From NCBI GenBank assembly GCA_009809945.1, contig WTPW01000998.1:158381-222380 (forward strand): a stretch of DNA of 64,000 nucleotides, written 5' to 3'. Position numbers and translations under genes: made by a program. The notes under the pieces are model-generated. The model did not search any database, was not told the origin of the DNA, and was given only the letters and a program-made list of their open reading frames with translations. Positions within the stretch are counted from its first letter, which is position 1. Each line of letters begins with the position of its first letter. This DNA comes from Gigaspora margarita. Its lineage: Eukaryota > Glomeromycota > Glomeromycetes > Diversisporales > Gigasporaceae. Positions 11,355 through 22,989 of this stretch are shown here, in pieces.

Positions 11355-11679
11355 TGTTTGCGGAAGGTAATTGCCCTTATTGTCTGTTTCACAGAATGAT
11401 ATGCCGAATTTGAGTAATTCAAAAAAAAACTAAGCTAGTTTTATGCCAAAATTATTATTATTATTGCCTTATTATTATTAACAATATTTAATTTTGCCCG
11501 ATCCGTTTTCCCAAAAATAGTTAAACTGTGTAATGTGGTCTAATTAGCCTTTGCTATAAACGGTTGGTAGTTCTACTGCTTACGGTAATTTGTGAAATTC
11601 TTGTGCATTTGATCATCAAAATAATTTCCTCGCAATATTCAAAAAAGGAAATTTGCTTTTTTACGTTTTTATATACTAG

Positions 11680-11745
11680 ATCTAGTACTAGTACTTAGTA
11701 CTTAGTACTTAGTACTTAATACTTAGTACTTAGTACTTAGTACTT
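11680..11745 (+). repeat. TACTTAG heptamer microsatellite
   Basis: About eight copies of TACTTAG (from CTAGTACTTAG through TAGTACTTTAG), each containing the palindrome core AGTACT. Confidence 0.9.
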
Positions 11746-11796
11746 TAGTAAGGTAAAAAAAACCTTTTGAATTATTAAAAAAGTCATCAGTACATA

Positions 11797-12193
11797 ATGA
11801 AATATATATTTTTATTGTTTTTATTAACATTTCATCCTATATTTAATTATGGCATTGTGAGTTATTCTCTTTTTTTTTCCATCGGATTTTTTAATGGTTA
11901 GATGAATTGATAATCACCGATCTGCAAAGAAATAGCAAGAAGCTGTAACGAAGGATTTGAATGAGTTCTTTTCGTTGTTGCCTTATTTTGTCGTTTGATT
12001 ATCATCCCACGTGATAAATTGGTTTATACAGGAAGATCCCAAGTCGAAAATTGATCAATTTATTCCAGCCGGTGGTCTTCCGCTCTGCATAAAGCAGACC
12101 GGTCTCGGGTGCGAAACTTGGTTCTTGCGGAATGATGAATGCGCGTATATTCATGCCGCGCTTCTTATTAACTCTACAATGGCAATTTGTTAA
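11797..12193 (+). CDS. Candidate small secreted cysteine-containing protein, two exons
   Basis: An ATG at 11797 opens MKYIFLLFLLTFHPIFNYGI, a good signal-peptide shape (Lys, then a hydrophobic core), ending at a GTGAGT donor. A TTTATACAG acceptor at 12031 continues in phase with EDPKSKIDQFIPAGGLPLC, then GLGCETWFLRNDECAYIHAA, ending after STMAIC at 12193. The spliced product is about 74 aa with four to five Cys. Base composition (near 45-50 % GC in exon 2) stands out from the surroundings. Downstream a 157-bp unit is duplicated in tandem, and it carries another Cys-rich frame. I do not recognise the family. The intron of about 175 nt is inferred only from splice sites and frame. Confidence 0.35.
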
Positions 12194-12488
12194 TGATTGT
12201 CAACGGCCCAGATAGGCAACTAATTAAAATTGTTAGTTATTGTACTTATCTATTTCATGTGCCAATTCGTGCGAGATCAGCCTATCTGCTTGCCCGATTG
12301 GGATCAATGGCTGTGCTTCTGGGCTCAACCCTACAATGGCAATTTGTTAATGATTGTCAACGGCCCAAATAGGCAACTAATTAAAATTGTTAGTTATTGT
12401 ACTTATCTATTTTCATGTGCCAATTCGTGCGAGATCAGCCTATCTGCTTGCCCGATTGGGATCAATGGCTGTGCTTCTGGGCTCAACC
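12174..12488 (+). repeat. 157/158-bp tandem duplication
   Basis: Two nearly identical adjacent units, 12174-12330 and 12331-12488, differ by one substitution (GGCCCAGATAGG against GGCCCAAATAGG) and one extra T. Neither length is a multiple of three, so reading frames shift between copies. One frame reads CLPDWDQWLCFWAQP. The near-identity implies a recent event. Confidence 0.9.
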
Positions 12489-12723
12489 GGATCGTTCCTG
12501 GGTCAAATCCTGCTTAGCCATGTTTTCGATCTGTTGACTTCTGTCAACTCGAATAAAATGATGCGGATCCGATCACTGGATCACGAGAATTTTGGCTGTA
12601 AAAAATGTACGTACAAAGTTCTTTTTCTCGGATGAATGCATTATATAGTTAATCGATTACTCGTTTTAAATAAAATCCGTTTTTAACGAACCGATCATTT
12701 AAATTTTTAAAACTTGACTAAAA

Positions 12724-13865
12724 ATGGCACTAAAATTCTTTGAAAAACTTTCAAATAATTATCTTAAACTGCTTGATGATAAAGAGGATTTTAATATAGT
12801 TATTAATGTCGGTGAATCTCCAAACACAAAAATATTCCGAGCAATTCGGCAATTTTAAGATACAGGTCTTTATATTTTCGCAATGAATTAACGAATATCA
12901 GTAAAGATGAGAATAATATTAAAACAATTAATTTAAAGAATATTTCCATCCAACATTTTGAAATTATGATCAAGTAAGTTATTTTATACTTCTATATTGC
13001 GATTCATAATTCGCAATTTATATTATGGCACAAACCGAAATTTAAAATATGCATAAATTTTATACAAAGATACATCTATGGAGGAATAGTCGTACTTGAA
13101 AAACATGATTCATCACTTATTTTTGAGCTTATGCTTATTGCTATCATAGTGAATTTGTTTTGGATGAATTGGCAGAAAACCTTCAATCTCATTTAATTGA
13201 AAAGGAAGCTCATTGGCTTCGTTTACATTTTAATCGATTTAAAAAAGTTTCCAAATAACAAGCTTCAAGATTTACAAAACTGGTGTAATGATATTGTGGT
13301 AAAGTATCCTAATAAAATTTTTGATTCTGAAGATTTCTTCACACTTCAAGAAAGTGCATTAGTATCACTTATTAGCCGAGATAATTTACAAATGGAAGGA
13401 GTAAAAATTTGGAATTATGTTATAAAGTGGGGAATTAAACAAAATTCAGGCCTACCATCAGATCCTGAAGATTGGTCCAATGAAAATTTTATTGCGTTAA
13501 AGAATACTTTACAAAAATGGTTACCTCATATCCGTTATTTTCAAATGTCTAGTAATGATATTATTAATCATGTGCAACCTTACCATCAAATCTTTGAAAA
13601 AAACCTTTGGAAAGATATAATGACAAAGCATATGACAAATGAACCAATTTCTTCTACTGTTCTTCCGCCTCGAATAATTTTAAACCAAACGTTACCATCT
13701 AGAATTGTTGAACCATTTTCAAAAGTTATTAATGAAACACATGCAGCTGAAGTTGCTTCATGGGTTGATATGAAAGATGATGTTTATTTAGTACCAGAGC
13801 ATAGCGAACTTTATTGTGATTGGCTGATTCTTGTAGATCATCTCGTTATACTAAAGTCTTATTAA
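12724..13865 (+). pseudogene. BTB-BACK-TLDc protein, frameshifted
   Basis: The start MALKFFEKLSNNYLKLLDD is the usual opening of this AM-fungal family, followed by the BTB core (NIVINVGE, RYRSLYFRNEL, IMIKYIYGGIV). Exon 1 (12724-12973) joins exon 2 at 13070 through GTAAGT..CAAAG. The BACK region runs DELAENLQSHLIEKEAHWL, then QESALVSLISRDNLQMEGVK and DWSNENF. A TLDc start (INETHAAEVASWVDMKDD) is followed by loss of the rest. One base is missing near 12846, where GCA-ATTCGG should read as GCA-CAT-TCG. Further shifts fall near 13146 and 13241, and the long open frame 13197-13865 (222 aa) is its BACK-to-TLDc part. Such proteins are usually thought to be Cullin3 substrate adaptors. Given three shifts and a truncated TLDc, it is probably non-functional. 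Confidence 0.8.
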
Positions 13866-15230
13866 AGTAACGATTTTCTGTCACGATGATCACGAGATTG
13901 AATTCGCAGCGAATACGTATTCGCAGAGGTTGTGGTATAAAAATTTAGAAACTATACCTTCTTCTCTACAAGATGTTAAAGTATTTTGGTAATCGGCGAG
14001 GTAATTCGGAAGTTAAATGAGAGCTACTTTTTGAGTATTCTAAAACTTTCTATTTAGTTTGTAATCTGTTTAAACTATACGATTTAACTGTCTTTTTTTT
14101 TTTTATTACTGTATTATTATTATAGTTTCGTCAAGGCGTTTGCGTTTGCAGCTTATAAACAATAGGTTAGATGGTATTTTTATTCGTTTCTATGTTTTTA
14201 CTGTTTTTACTTTTAAAATGACTTTTTTTTTCGTTAATCTTTACTCTTTACTAATATACTTCTCTTCGCAAAATGATCTTAGGTTCAATATCGAGTAATA
14301 GTACGAAGTTTTAACAGCATTGCCACGATAGGTGACTTTAATAATTAGTAGTTATTGGGTATTTAATGTCCAGATGATGTTTAAATCGAATGATGCTGAA
14401 ATTTGGATTTATTATGTATTTATTATGTTCGATTTTTAAATTTTGAGGTGTCTTTTTTTTTAATGGTAAGGTTAGGATTTAGTTAATGTTATTAGCAAAA
14501 GAGTATAGGTGGATTTTGGTAGGGTTATATTTTCAAATCATGACCTTCAAACTTCAGCATCATCCGCGACATTTAGAAAAAGATTGTATGTATCGTTAGA
14601 ATAGATAAAATTTATTGATTTCACAATAATAAACTTGACTATTTCTTCTTTATGGGAGATTATAAAAGTATTAAGGGCATTCTTGTACACATAATATGTT
14701 TTTTAATGCTTAAGTAAAACTTTAAAAACCAATTTTAATATTATATACCGTTGTTATAGTGTTGTTATTCTATGATAATCTAGCAATTTGATTGGCCGAT
14801 CGACCAATAAAATCACGAGATGATCACCAAAATCTAACCAATCACAATAAAAGTTCGCTGCTTAGTACCAGGTAATCCTTATTATATTATTTAATTTTGA
14901 GTTCGTGCGCTTTAACGTTTTGATTGGTCATCTTCGGAAAACATGACTAGAGTGCGGGAAAACTTTAATCAGTCTAAACCAATATCTTTACTATTTTTTT
15001 ACGGTATAAAACTATCGTCAGTTATGAGTGTCTCTTATTATTATATTTTTACCAATCTTTTGTTCATGTGATGAGAAAATGATGGGAAATCATTAGACTG
15101 TGGGAATATTGGTACAGTGTTTATTTGGTAAGCATGAGCGTATAAATGAATTTTCTTGCATATTAATTAATGCAAATTAAAAAAAAAAAATCAATTGCAC
15201 TTTATCATTTTTGATTTGCTATATTCAAAA
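13866..15230. other. Non-coding interval
   Basis: No gene. A 44-codon frame ending at 13992 (with FCHDDHEIEFAANTYSQRLW) continues from the BTB pseudogene in another frame and may be part of its lost C-terminus. The remainder is AT-rich without recognised repeats. Confidence 0.4.
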
Positions 15231-15232
15231 CC

Positions 15233-15468
15233 GGGGTCGTTTAAAGCCAGGTACATCACGAGATTACCCGATATGTAACCCAGTTCCGTCCGAACAGAAC
15301 AACGCGAGATGACAATTATCTAAACTGGTCTGTTCACTAAGTAAAAGTATTAGAAATGCGATTTTACCGTATATAAGCCTCCCTCTCTATCCTCAAACTG
15401 ACCTCAAACCCACTATCAATTGATTTTAAGTAAGCTCGTGGTGTACCTAACTTGGCTTTAAGCAACCT
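15233..15468. mobile_element. MITE of the TCGTTTAAAGCAGG family (copy 3, divergent)
   Basis: Starts GGGGTCGTTTAAAGCCAGGT and ends ACTTGGCTTTAAGCAACCTC. The interior differs from the other copies. Confidence 0.6.
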
Positions 15469-15859
15469 CTAAAACCGTAATTAGAACGTGGGAAAATTTA
15501 GAATAAGATGATCAATGATGTAATTTTATATCTGTAATTATTGCGACATATAATAATTTTGTAATATGTCATAATTTCCTAATCAATCTATACTAAGAAT
15601 TAATAATCGAGAATAGTTATTTTTATTACATCATCAAATTGTTTTTTAAAAAATCGACTTTCGTCCGTTATGCGCACTTTGTATATTAGAAAAACTATAG
15701 ATATGGATAATGATAATAATATGCGTTAGTGAGTTACATCCTGTGTATCGCCAGAAGACTAATGTTTATAATGGTAAAGTCATTATTAATACTAACTGAT
15801 TGTTATAAATAGCAGCAAGTTTTGTATAAGAATTTTTTTTTTCTGTATATTGCCAAATT

Positions 15860-17830
15860 TTAAAGTTTGTAACAGAAATTTTACAATAACACATGATAAT
15901 GCAAACAAATTTAACAACTACTTACTATGATTATTAGAACAGCGAGTAAATTTGTGAAAGAATTTTTACAGTAATACACGATAGAATAACAATAAGATCA
16001 ATGAAACTCTATCTTAACTACGCATTAAGTGTCAAAAAGGTTTGTAATAGAATTTTTTATAGTAAATCATGATAAAAAGTACGATAATTCTGTTACAAGA
16101 TTTTTTAAAGTAATTTTCACAATAAGTCCAATATTAACTCAATTACTGTATGTATTGCACTATCAGGTTTATTATAGTAGAAATTATGAAAATTCCAATA
16201 CAAACCAACTCGATTTCAATAACATACCATAGACAAAACAACAAGTAAGTCTATAAGGAATTTTTTGCAGTACCTTATAATAGAAATTATCATAACTCTA
16301 TACTGATCAACTTTAGCTACTATGCGTGCTGCATTGGTAAGTAAATTCTATAGCAGAGTTTGTATGGTAACTTAAAATAGAAGACAAAAATTAAATGCAA
16401 ATTAGAACTTATTACTCTTGCAATTTTGTGACCCCATTCCTTTTTCATGCATAAAATCAGAAATCATTTTTGATCAGCAATCTCTTAACATATAGTACTG
16501 GTGGCATGGTACTCTGAATTTTTAAGAGACATAGGTAAATTTAAAGTACAGTACTAAAAATTTACTATACTCTAAAGATTGTTAATCCAAAAAAAATGAT
16601 TTCTGATTTATGGCATGGTATAAAAAATGATTGTAGGCCGCACAATTAAGTTCTGTAATAGAATTTTTTACCGTAATTTATAATAGAAATCAATGATAAT
16701 CCCAATAACTAGAATAAATAAGTTCTTAATTTTTTCCAATAATAACAACTTTTAACTACTATATAATTCTTTATAGTATATTGTAATATAAATCACAAAA
16801 ATTTTAATGCACTAATTCAACCTTAATCACATACAGTGGTCGCAAATAGCAAATAAGTTATTTAACAGAATTTTTCAGTAGCTTATAGTAAAAGTGATGA
16901 TAATGCTAATACTAATATAATAATAAATCTTACTACTATGTAAACCATTGGTGAGTAAATTTTATATCAAAATTCATCATGGCAATAATGACAGGAATCA
17001 TAGTAATTCCTAACAACTTATTTAAATTTAACTGTAATAGAATGTGTAGTATCACGTAATAACATAATTTAAAACAAATACTGAATAAGATGGGTGGTGC
17101 AAATGTGCCACCCATCGCACTAGTGAATTTAAATTACTTCTTTGTGAAAACAGAGATGGTTTTAATGCCACTTAATTTTGGAATTTATGTGATAAGCAAA
17201 CTCATCTTATTGTAGTAAGACAATAATTAATCAATTTTGAACTTTTTGAAATATAGGGTATAAACTTACCTTGATCAATTTAAAAGTTGATATTTTGCTC
17301 TTTTTAAATGGTCTATTTTACTTGTAATTGTAGCTAGCTTTTTCAAGCATCTTTAAATGAATTCGACAAAGAATCTATTTTGCCAATTTTATCAGTCAGA
17401 AAAATTGAGTTCTATGCTGATTCCAGTAAGGAGGGCGTTTGAAATCCCTTCATTTTTCTCATGACAGAAATCAATAATTTTAATATGATAATTTCACTGC
17501 AAATTAACTCAACCTTAATCACGTACTGTAGTCACCAAAATAGTGGGTAGGCTTTGCAACAGAATTCTTTATAAAGAAACTAATAACTTCAATTTAAACT
17601 AATTAAAACATAACCTCATAGAAATCAAGCCAATTCTAATGCAAACTAACTTAATTACATTGTGGTTAAAGAATAGCAGGCAAGGGTTACAGAATTTTCT
17701 TACATAACTCTGTAGAAATCATGAAAATTTTAATGCAAACTTACACAACTTTAAACTACATATAGTGGTTACCGGAATAGCAAAAAAGATTTGTTTACCC
17801 TAACTCTTAATGAAAATTATGACAATAAAA
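15860..17830 (+). repeat. Diverged tandem repeat domain
   Basis: A motif close to GTAAYAGAATTTTTTACAGTA followed by a TAATAGAAATCATGATAA-like word recurs roughly every 80-140 bases (for example near 15870, 15955, 16040, 16245, 16655, 16860, 17030 and 17555). Copies are too diverged to give a clean period. No coding potential. Confidence 0.6.
16449..16616. mobile_element. TIR element within the tandem domain
   Basis: CATGCATAAAATCAGAAATC at the left pairs with GATTTCTGATTTATGGCATG at the right. Inner arms AGCAATCTC and AAGATTGTT extend the pairing. Confidence 0.6.
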
Positions 17831-18199
17831 AATTCCAGTATTAGAGGCATGGGCAAAAAACTAAAATATAGTGTTTAAATCTGCCGAGTAAAGCAAGACC
17901 AAAACATAAAAATGTAAGGCTAGCTCATCACGAATTACATTTTTACATAAAGTTATGTAGAAGATTTATATAGATTATAAATAAAAACTAAATCTTTTTA
18001 ATGTTAGAGTAAATCCAAAAGATGGTTTCAAAAACAATAACAATAACTAAAAAAAATCTTATAAAAATTAAAGAGTTGTAAGAAAATAATAAAAATTAAA
18101 ACAAAAAAAAAAATAAATAAATATTTATTTATTTACTGTTAAGTGCAAATAAAAAACAAAAGTAAATATTTATTTACTCACAAAATAAATGTTTTTGTG

Positions 18200-18530
18200 C
18201 ATGTCAATGCACAGAAATTATAATCATTAAGAATCTTAATGATCTTTACATTAATGCGCAAAATTATAATTGTTAAAAATCTTAATGATTATCTGTTAAT
18301 ACATGGAATTATAATCTTAAGAGTTTTAACAATTATGACAATTGTAATGTTATGCACAAAAATTATAATCTTTAAAAATCTTAATAATTGTGATGATCAT
18401 GATATTAATGCACTGAAATTATAATTGTTAAGAAACCTTAATGATTGTAATAATTATGATATTATGTACAAAAATAAAAATTATAAATATTAAAATTGAT
18501 TGTTAAAGAATCTTAATAATTGTAATGATT
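18200..18530 (+). repeat. Tandem repeat, about 62-bp unit
   Basis: Five to six diverged units of AATTATAATYRTTAAGAATC followed by TTAATGATTRTR and ATTAATGCACA. A weak ORF here only reflects the repeat. Confidence 0.7.
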
Positions 18531-20236
18531 CATTAGCAAATTTTATATATAGATATCTGATATATATTGATTACTAACCAGGTAAGGTATATATTGATAC
18601 TCAACACTCCTGCTAATTTCTGTTGTTTGTAATAGTAAGTGATATATATCTGATATAAATATTAATTAATTAATATATATCTGATATGATATATCAATTA
18701 ATAATATTATACTCATATAATTATGCTATTTGCAAATTTTTAAACATTTACAGATTTTTACAAGTTTTTGCAAGGTTTCGCAATTTAATATAAAATTTTC
18801 TATTTTTTTTATTTATTATTATACATTATATTTTAAATTAATTATACATTTTTAATTAATATTATATATTTTATTATATATTATTATTAATGTTCTGACT
18901 TGGGTTGGTTGACCCATACAGGTCACCCAACCTGATGGGTCATGAATTAGAAATTGTTCTAACCCAGATCAAACAGGTCAGGATTAAAGATAGTAAAAAA
19001 ATGGTTTATATTGTTTTAAAAGATTTTTTAATATAAATTCATAAACCAAAAGTTTTATAAAAGTATATAATGGTAACAGAATGAATATTACTAAAAAAAT
19101 TTTTTTTGCTCTTTGTAAAAATGTGTAACCTCTGCAGATCATGTTGTCAAATAAAACCACAGAATTAGACAATTCTTCAATTAAGATGTATTTCAATAAA
19201 TTGATTACTAATCAATTTGTAAAGTTAAATTTATATCAAAATTACAATACTTTAGATCTTCAAAATATGTACTTTGATACTGTACTTGAAGTGGCATATT
19301 ATTTATTTACATTATTATAGTTATTATTATCTTAATAAGAAACTATATCGATAGCACAAGGAAAATTAAAAGTTCTCTTGTACTTAGTGAGTATAAAGTG
19401 ATATTTTTTGAAGAACATAATCTATTTGCTCTTTTACCAATTAGGATTAGATAATTATGTAAATGTATTTTTGATATCTGCAGTTAGATGCCTTATGTGG
19501 TACATCAGATAAGTTGCAATTATATATGTTTTGTTGTAAGTCAATTCTACAATACAAGCATTTTCAACAACTAAAACATATTTTTTTGTAATATTTTTGC
19601 TTTGTTTCTTGAATATCAGCTATTATAACCAAGTATTAAGAAATGTTTATATTAAGAAAGAAAATATGTTTGTTGAAAAAAAGCAAATATCAAAATATAT
19701 AAGCTTTGGAGATGACGTATTATTTATATATGATTGCTGATTGAAATTATGATTGAAAGTATAATTTAATATATTAATTTACATAATTTGATTTTTTTGC
19801 CATCATTACTGTAAAATCACAGGGGCAATTTTTTGCAAAGTGCTATAAATTCAAGGTGTGATTAACTTTAAGAAATTCTATATAACCCATTGACTCCAAG
19901 TAAATATCTGACCCATTGGTTACTATTATCTGATCTGGGTCAAAACAATAATAATTATACATTCTTTACAAAAAAATGAAAAAACACAAAAATAATAAAA
20001 CCAAAAAAACAAACAAAACCAAAAAAAAATAACAAAAAAAATAAAACCGAAAAAAATAATATTTTAAACTACTTTTGCACTTTGTCACATCTATTTCTAT
20101 AAAAATACTAGCCTAATACACTTATTTTTCTCAATCTGCAGTTAGCTATTAGAGTGCTAACAGAGATTACATAATATCATTGGGGTGGGGGTAAGGCCAA
20201 CATCTTATATTACACTATATAATATATATAATTCTA

Positions 20237-21199
20237 TATATGGGCCGGTGCAAAAATGTAGATACACAAATATCATTACCTAAAATGATCAAATGATAGA
20301 AAGTTGGACGATCATGCTATATGGAGATAAAAATTGCAAAAAAGGTAAGCATGATCGATAAACTTTATTTAAGGTTGATTTTTTTTTATGACTTGAAACG
20401 AGACAAATGCGCACTAAGTCTTAATAAATATAGGATGATTTTAGCACTCACTGATACTTTTTAGATTGTCGACAAGGCCAGAAGCAACGAGAAGACATGC
20501 AACTATGCAAGCTTGTTGCCACAGTGTTGGGGCCTCAGTTGCACGAGTAATTGGTGAATGGAACAATAGTGAAAATAAAGAATTAACAGAACGTAAACCA
20601 TCGGGTCAGCCCAAAAAAGAAGCCAATTCTAATGTTGCAGAAGTTATACGTGACATAGTTATATCTGCGACACCTTTGGCACTCCTTTTTCTGCACCTGT
20701 TTTGCGAAAGAAGCTTGAAGAAGAAGGTTATTTCTAGGTAATAAATACATGCACAATTTGTTTTACACCCTCCATACCGCTGTGAGCTTCAACTGATCGA
20801 AGGGATTTGGGTTGTCATGAAGCACGAAGTTGCTAAAGCCGCCCCACATCCAATTCTTATTTATATTAGAAACAAATTGTTAAAAGTGTTTACAGAAAAG
20901 GTCAGTTCTAAAACTATCACAGATCTTTGCCGAAAAACACTTACCAGGGCGAAGGAATGCAGGAATCACAATGATTACGTTGCTTTGGTCGAAAATGATG
21001 TTGAAGATCTTTAAATTGAGGAAATTATTGCCTAATAAAATTTTTTTAAAATTTAATAAGGTTAATAAAAATTGTATTTAAACGATCCTAAATAGTGAAA
21101 CAATAAATAAAAAAAATTAAATACTCATGTTAATTTTTTTAAAAAAATTTTTTACTATCGCCATTTTCGTGTATCTACATTTTTGCACTGGCCTATATA
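20237..21199 (+). mobile_element. Tc1/mariner-like element, internally deleted
   Basis: Terminal inverted repeats GGCCGGTGCAAAAATGTAGA (20243) and TCTACATTTTTGCACTGGCC (ending 21193) have one mismatch and TATA-rich flanks. Two transposase remnants lie inside. At 20466-20741 there is an HTH-linker segment (ASVARVIGEWNNSE, KPSGQPKK), with the next part in another frame (GTPFSAPVLRKKLEEEGYF). Near 20775-21014 lies the C-terminal end (CELQLIEGIWVVMKHEV), which holds the IE...W block containing the third catalytic acid. The stretch between, where the first two catalytic Asp should lie, is missing. Non-autonomous. Confidence 0.8.
20466..21014 (+). pseudogene. Tc1/mariner transposase remnants
   Basis: The two open stretches 20466-20741 and 20817-21014 are the two ends of one transposase. 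The N-terminal part carries the helix-turn-helix and a Gly-Gln-Pro-Lys linker as in Tc1-family DNA-binding domains. The C-terminal part has the LQLIEGIW signature, followed by TKAKEYR-like ITDLCRKTLTRAKECRNH. A frameshift lies near 20680 and roughly 150-200 codons of catalytic core are absent. No activity is expected. Confidence 0.75.
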
Positions 21200-21493
21200 A
21201 TATAATATATTGCTAATAGATTAAAATTTTGAGCATTAATTAAATTTATATAAAATATAAATACAGTCACCCCTGGCTATAGTCACACTAGCTATAGTCA
21301 CAACCTCAATAAAATCACACAATTTTTTAACCCCATTTTTTTATATTTAATTTCCCCATTTATAGTCACATTAATATAACAATCACTATCACATCTTTTT
21401 TTAAACCCCATTTAATAGTAGCCATATATAATTTTCCCTGAATATAATCACAAATACAATAAAATAAAATTGAATTCTAGTTCGAATTTAATG

Positions 21494-22850
21494 GCAAGCA
21501 ACATAATAATATTATAAAAAAATTCGCTATTTTTACTCAAAATTTGACAATGGATATCTTGATAATTAGTAATCCAAATCGGCTCAAATTTTTATCATAG
21601 ATAGTATCGATATTNNNNNNNNNNNNNNNNNNNNNNNNNNNNNNNNNNNNNNNNNNNNNNNNNNNNNNNNNNNNNNNNNNNNNNNNNNNNNNNNNNNNNN
21701 NNNNNNNNNNNNNNNNNNNNNNNNNNNNNNNNNNNNNNNNNNNNNNNNNNNNNNNNNNNNNNNNNNNNNNNNNNNNNNNNNNNNNNNNNNNNNNNNNNNN
21801 NNNNNNNNNNNNNNNNNNNNNNNNNNNNNNNNNNNNNNNNNNNNNNNNNNNNNNNNNNNNNNNNNNNNNNNNNNNNNNNNNNNNNNNNNNNNNNNNNNNN
21901 NNNNNNNNNNNNNNNNNNNNNNNNNNNNNNNNNNNNNNNNNNNNNNNNNNNNNNNNNNNNNNNNNNNNNNNNNNNNNNNNNNNNNNNNNNNNNNNNNNNN
22001 NNNNNNNNNNNNNNNNNNNNNNNNNNNNNNNNNNNNNNNNNNNNNNNNNNNNNNNNNNNNNNNNNNNNNNNNNNNNNNNNNNNNNNNNNNNNNNNNNNNN
22101 NNNNNNNNNNNNNNNNNNNNNNNNNNNNNNNNNNNNNNNNNNNNNNNNNNNNNNNNNNNNNNNNNNNNNNNNNNNNNNNNNNNNNNNNNNNNNNNNNNNN
22201 NNNNNNNNNNNNNNNNNNNNNNNNNNNNNNNNNNNNNNNNNNNNNNNNNNNNNNNNNNNNNNNNNNNNNNNNNNNNNNNNNNNNNNNNNNNNNNNNNNNN
22301 NNNNNNNNNNNNNNNNNNNNNNNNNNNNNNNNNNNNNNNNNNNNNNNNNNNNNNNNNNNNNNNNNNNNNNNNNNNNNNNNNNNNNNNNNNNNNNNNNNNN
22401 NNNNNNNNNNNNNNNNNNNNNNNNNNNNNNNNNNNNNNNNNNNNNNNNNNNNNNNNNNNNNNNNNNNNNNNNNNNNNNNNNNNNNNNNNNNNNNNNNNNN
22501 NNAATATCGATACTATCTATGATAAAAATTTGAGCCGATTTAGATCACTAGTTATCAAGATATCCATCGTCAAATTTTGAGTAAAAATAGCGAAAATTTT
22601 ACAATAGTCAATTATTATAAAATTCGTCTCAAAATTTGACGATTGATATCTCTATATCTAGTGATCGAAATAGAACCAAATTTTTTTAATAGATATATCG
22701 ATATTATTCTATGATATATAAAAATTTCAGCTGATTTGGTCTAGTAATTATTGAGTAATCACTTATATACGATAAAAATTTGAGCCAATTTGGATTACTA
22801 GTTATCAAGATATCTATCGTCAAAGTTTGAGTAAAAATAGCGAATTTTGT
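21494..22850. repeat. Mirror-image arms flanking the assembly gap
   Basis: 21494-21614 (TTTTTACTCAAAATTTGACA, GGCTCAAATTTTTATCATAG, GATAGTATCGATATT) and 22503-22625 (AATATCGATACTATCTATG, GATAAAAATTTGAGCCGATT) are reverse complements meeting the gap exactly. Further copies of the unit follow to 22850. The gap is probably an unassembled palindromic array. Confidence 0.8.
21615..22502. other. Assembly gap (888 N)
   Basis: Run of undetermined bases inside the palindromic element. Confidence 0.99.
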
Positions 22851-22989
22851 TATTAATTGAATATAAGAACCAAAAATGCATTTTGGATAACTTTATTTAT
22901 AAATTTAATTTTTTTTGCTATAATTACACTCTTGCTATAATCACATATTTTTTGGGGCCCAAAGGTGTGACTATAGCCAGGGGTGACTG

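Larger units (their letters stand above)
6629..11490 (+). repeat. Segmental duplication, copy A (4.9 kb)
   Basis: 6629-9162 matches 36146-38671, and 9163-11490 matches about 44522-46780, in the same orientation. Identity is high by eye and includes introns and intergenic DNA. The two halves are adjacent here but are separated by about 5.85 kb in copy B, so one copy has lost or gained that segment. The junction at 9162/9163 falls inside exon 1 of the MFS gene. Confidence 0.85.
21264..22989. mobile_element. TIR element (pogo-like ends) containing the gap
   Basis: CAGTCACCCCTGGCTATAGT at 21264 is the exact reverse complement of the right end (GACTATAGCCAGGGGTGACTG ends at 22989), and TA flanks both sides. 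Pogo/Tigger-type elements have such ends. The interior is the 888-base N run between inverted arms; visible DNA holds no transposase. Confidence 0.8.
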
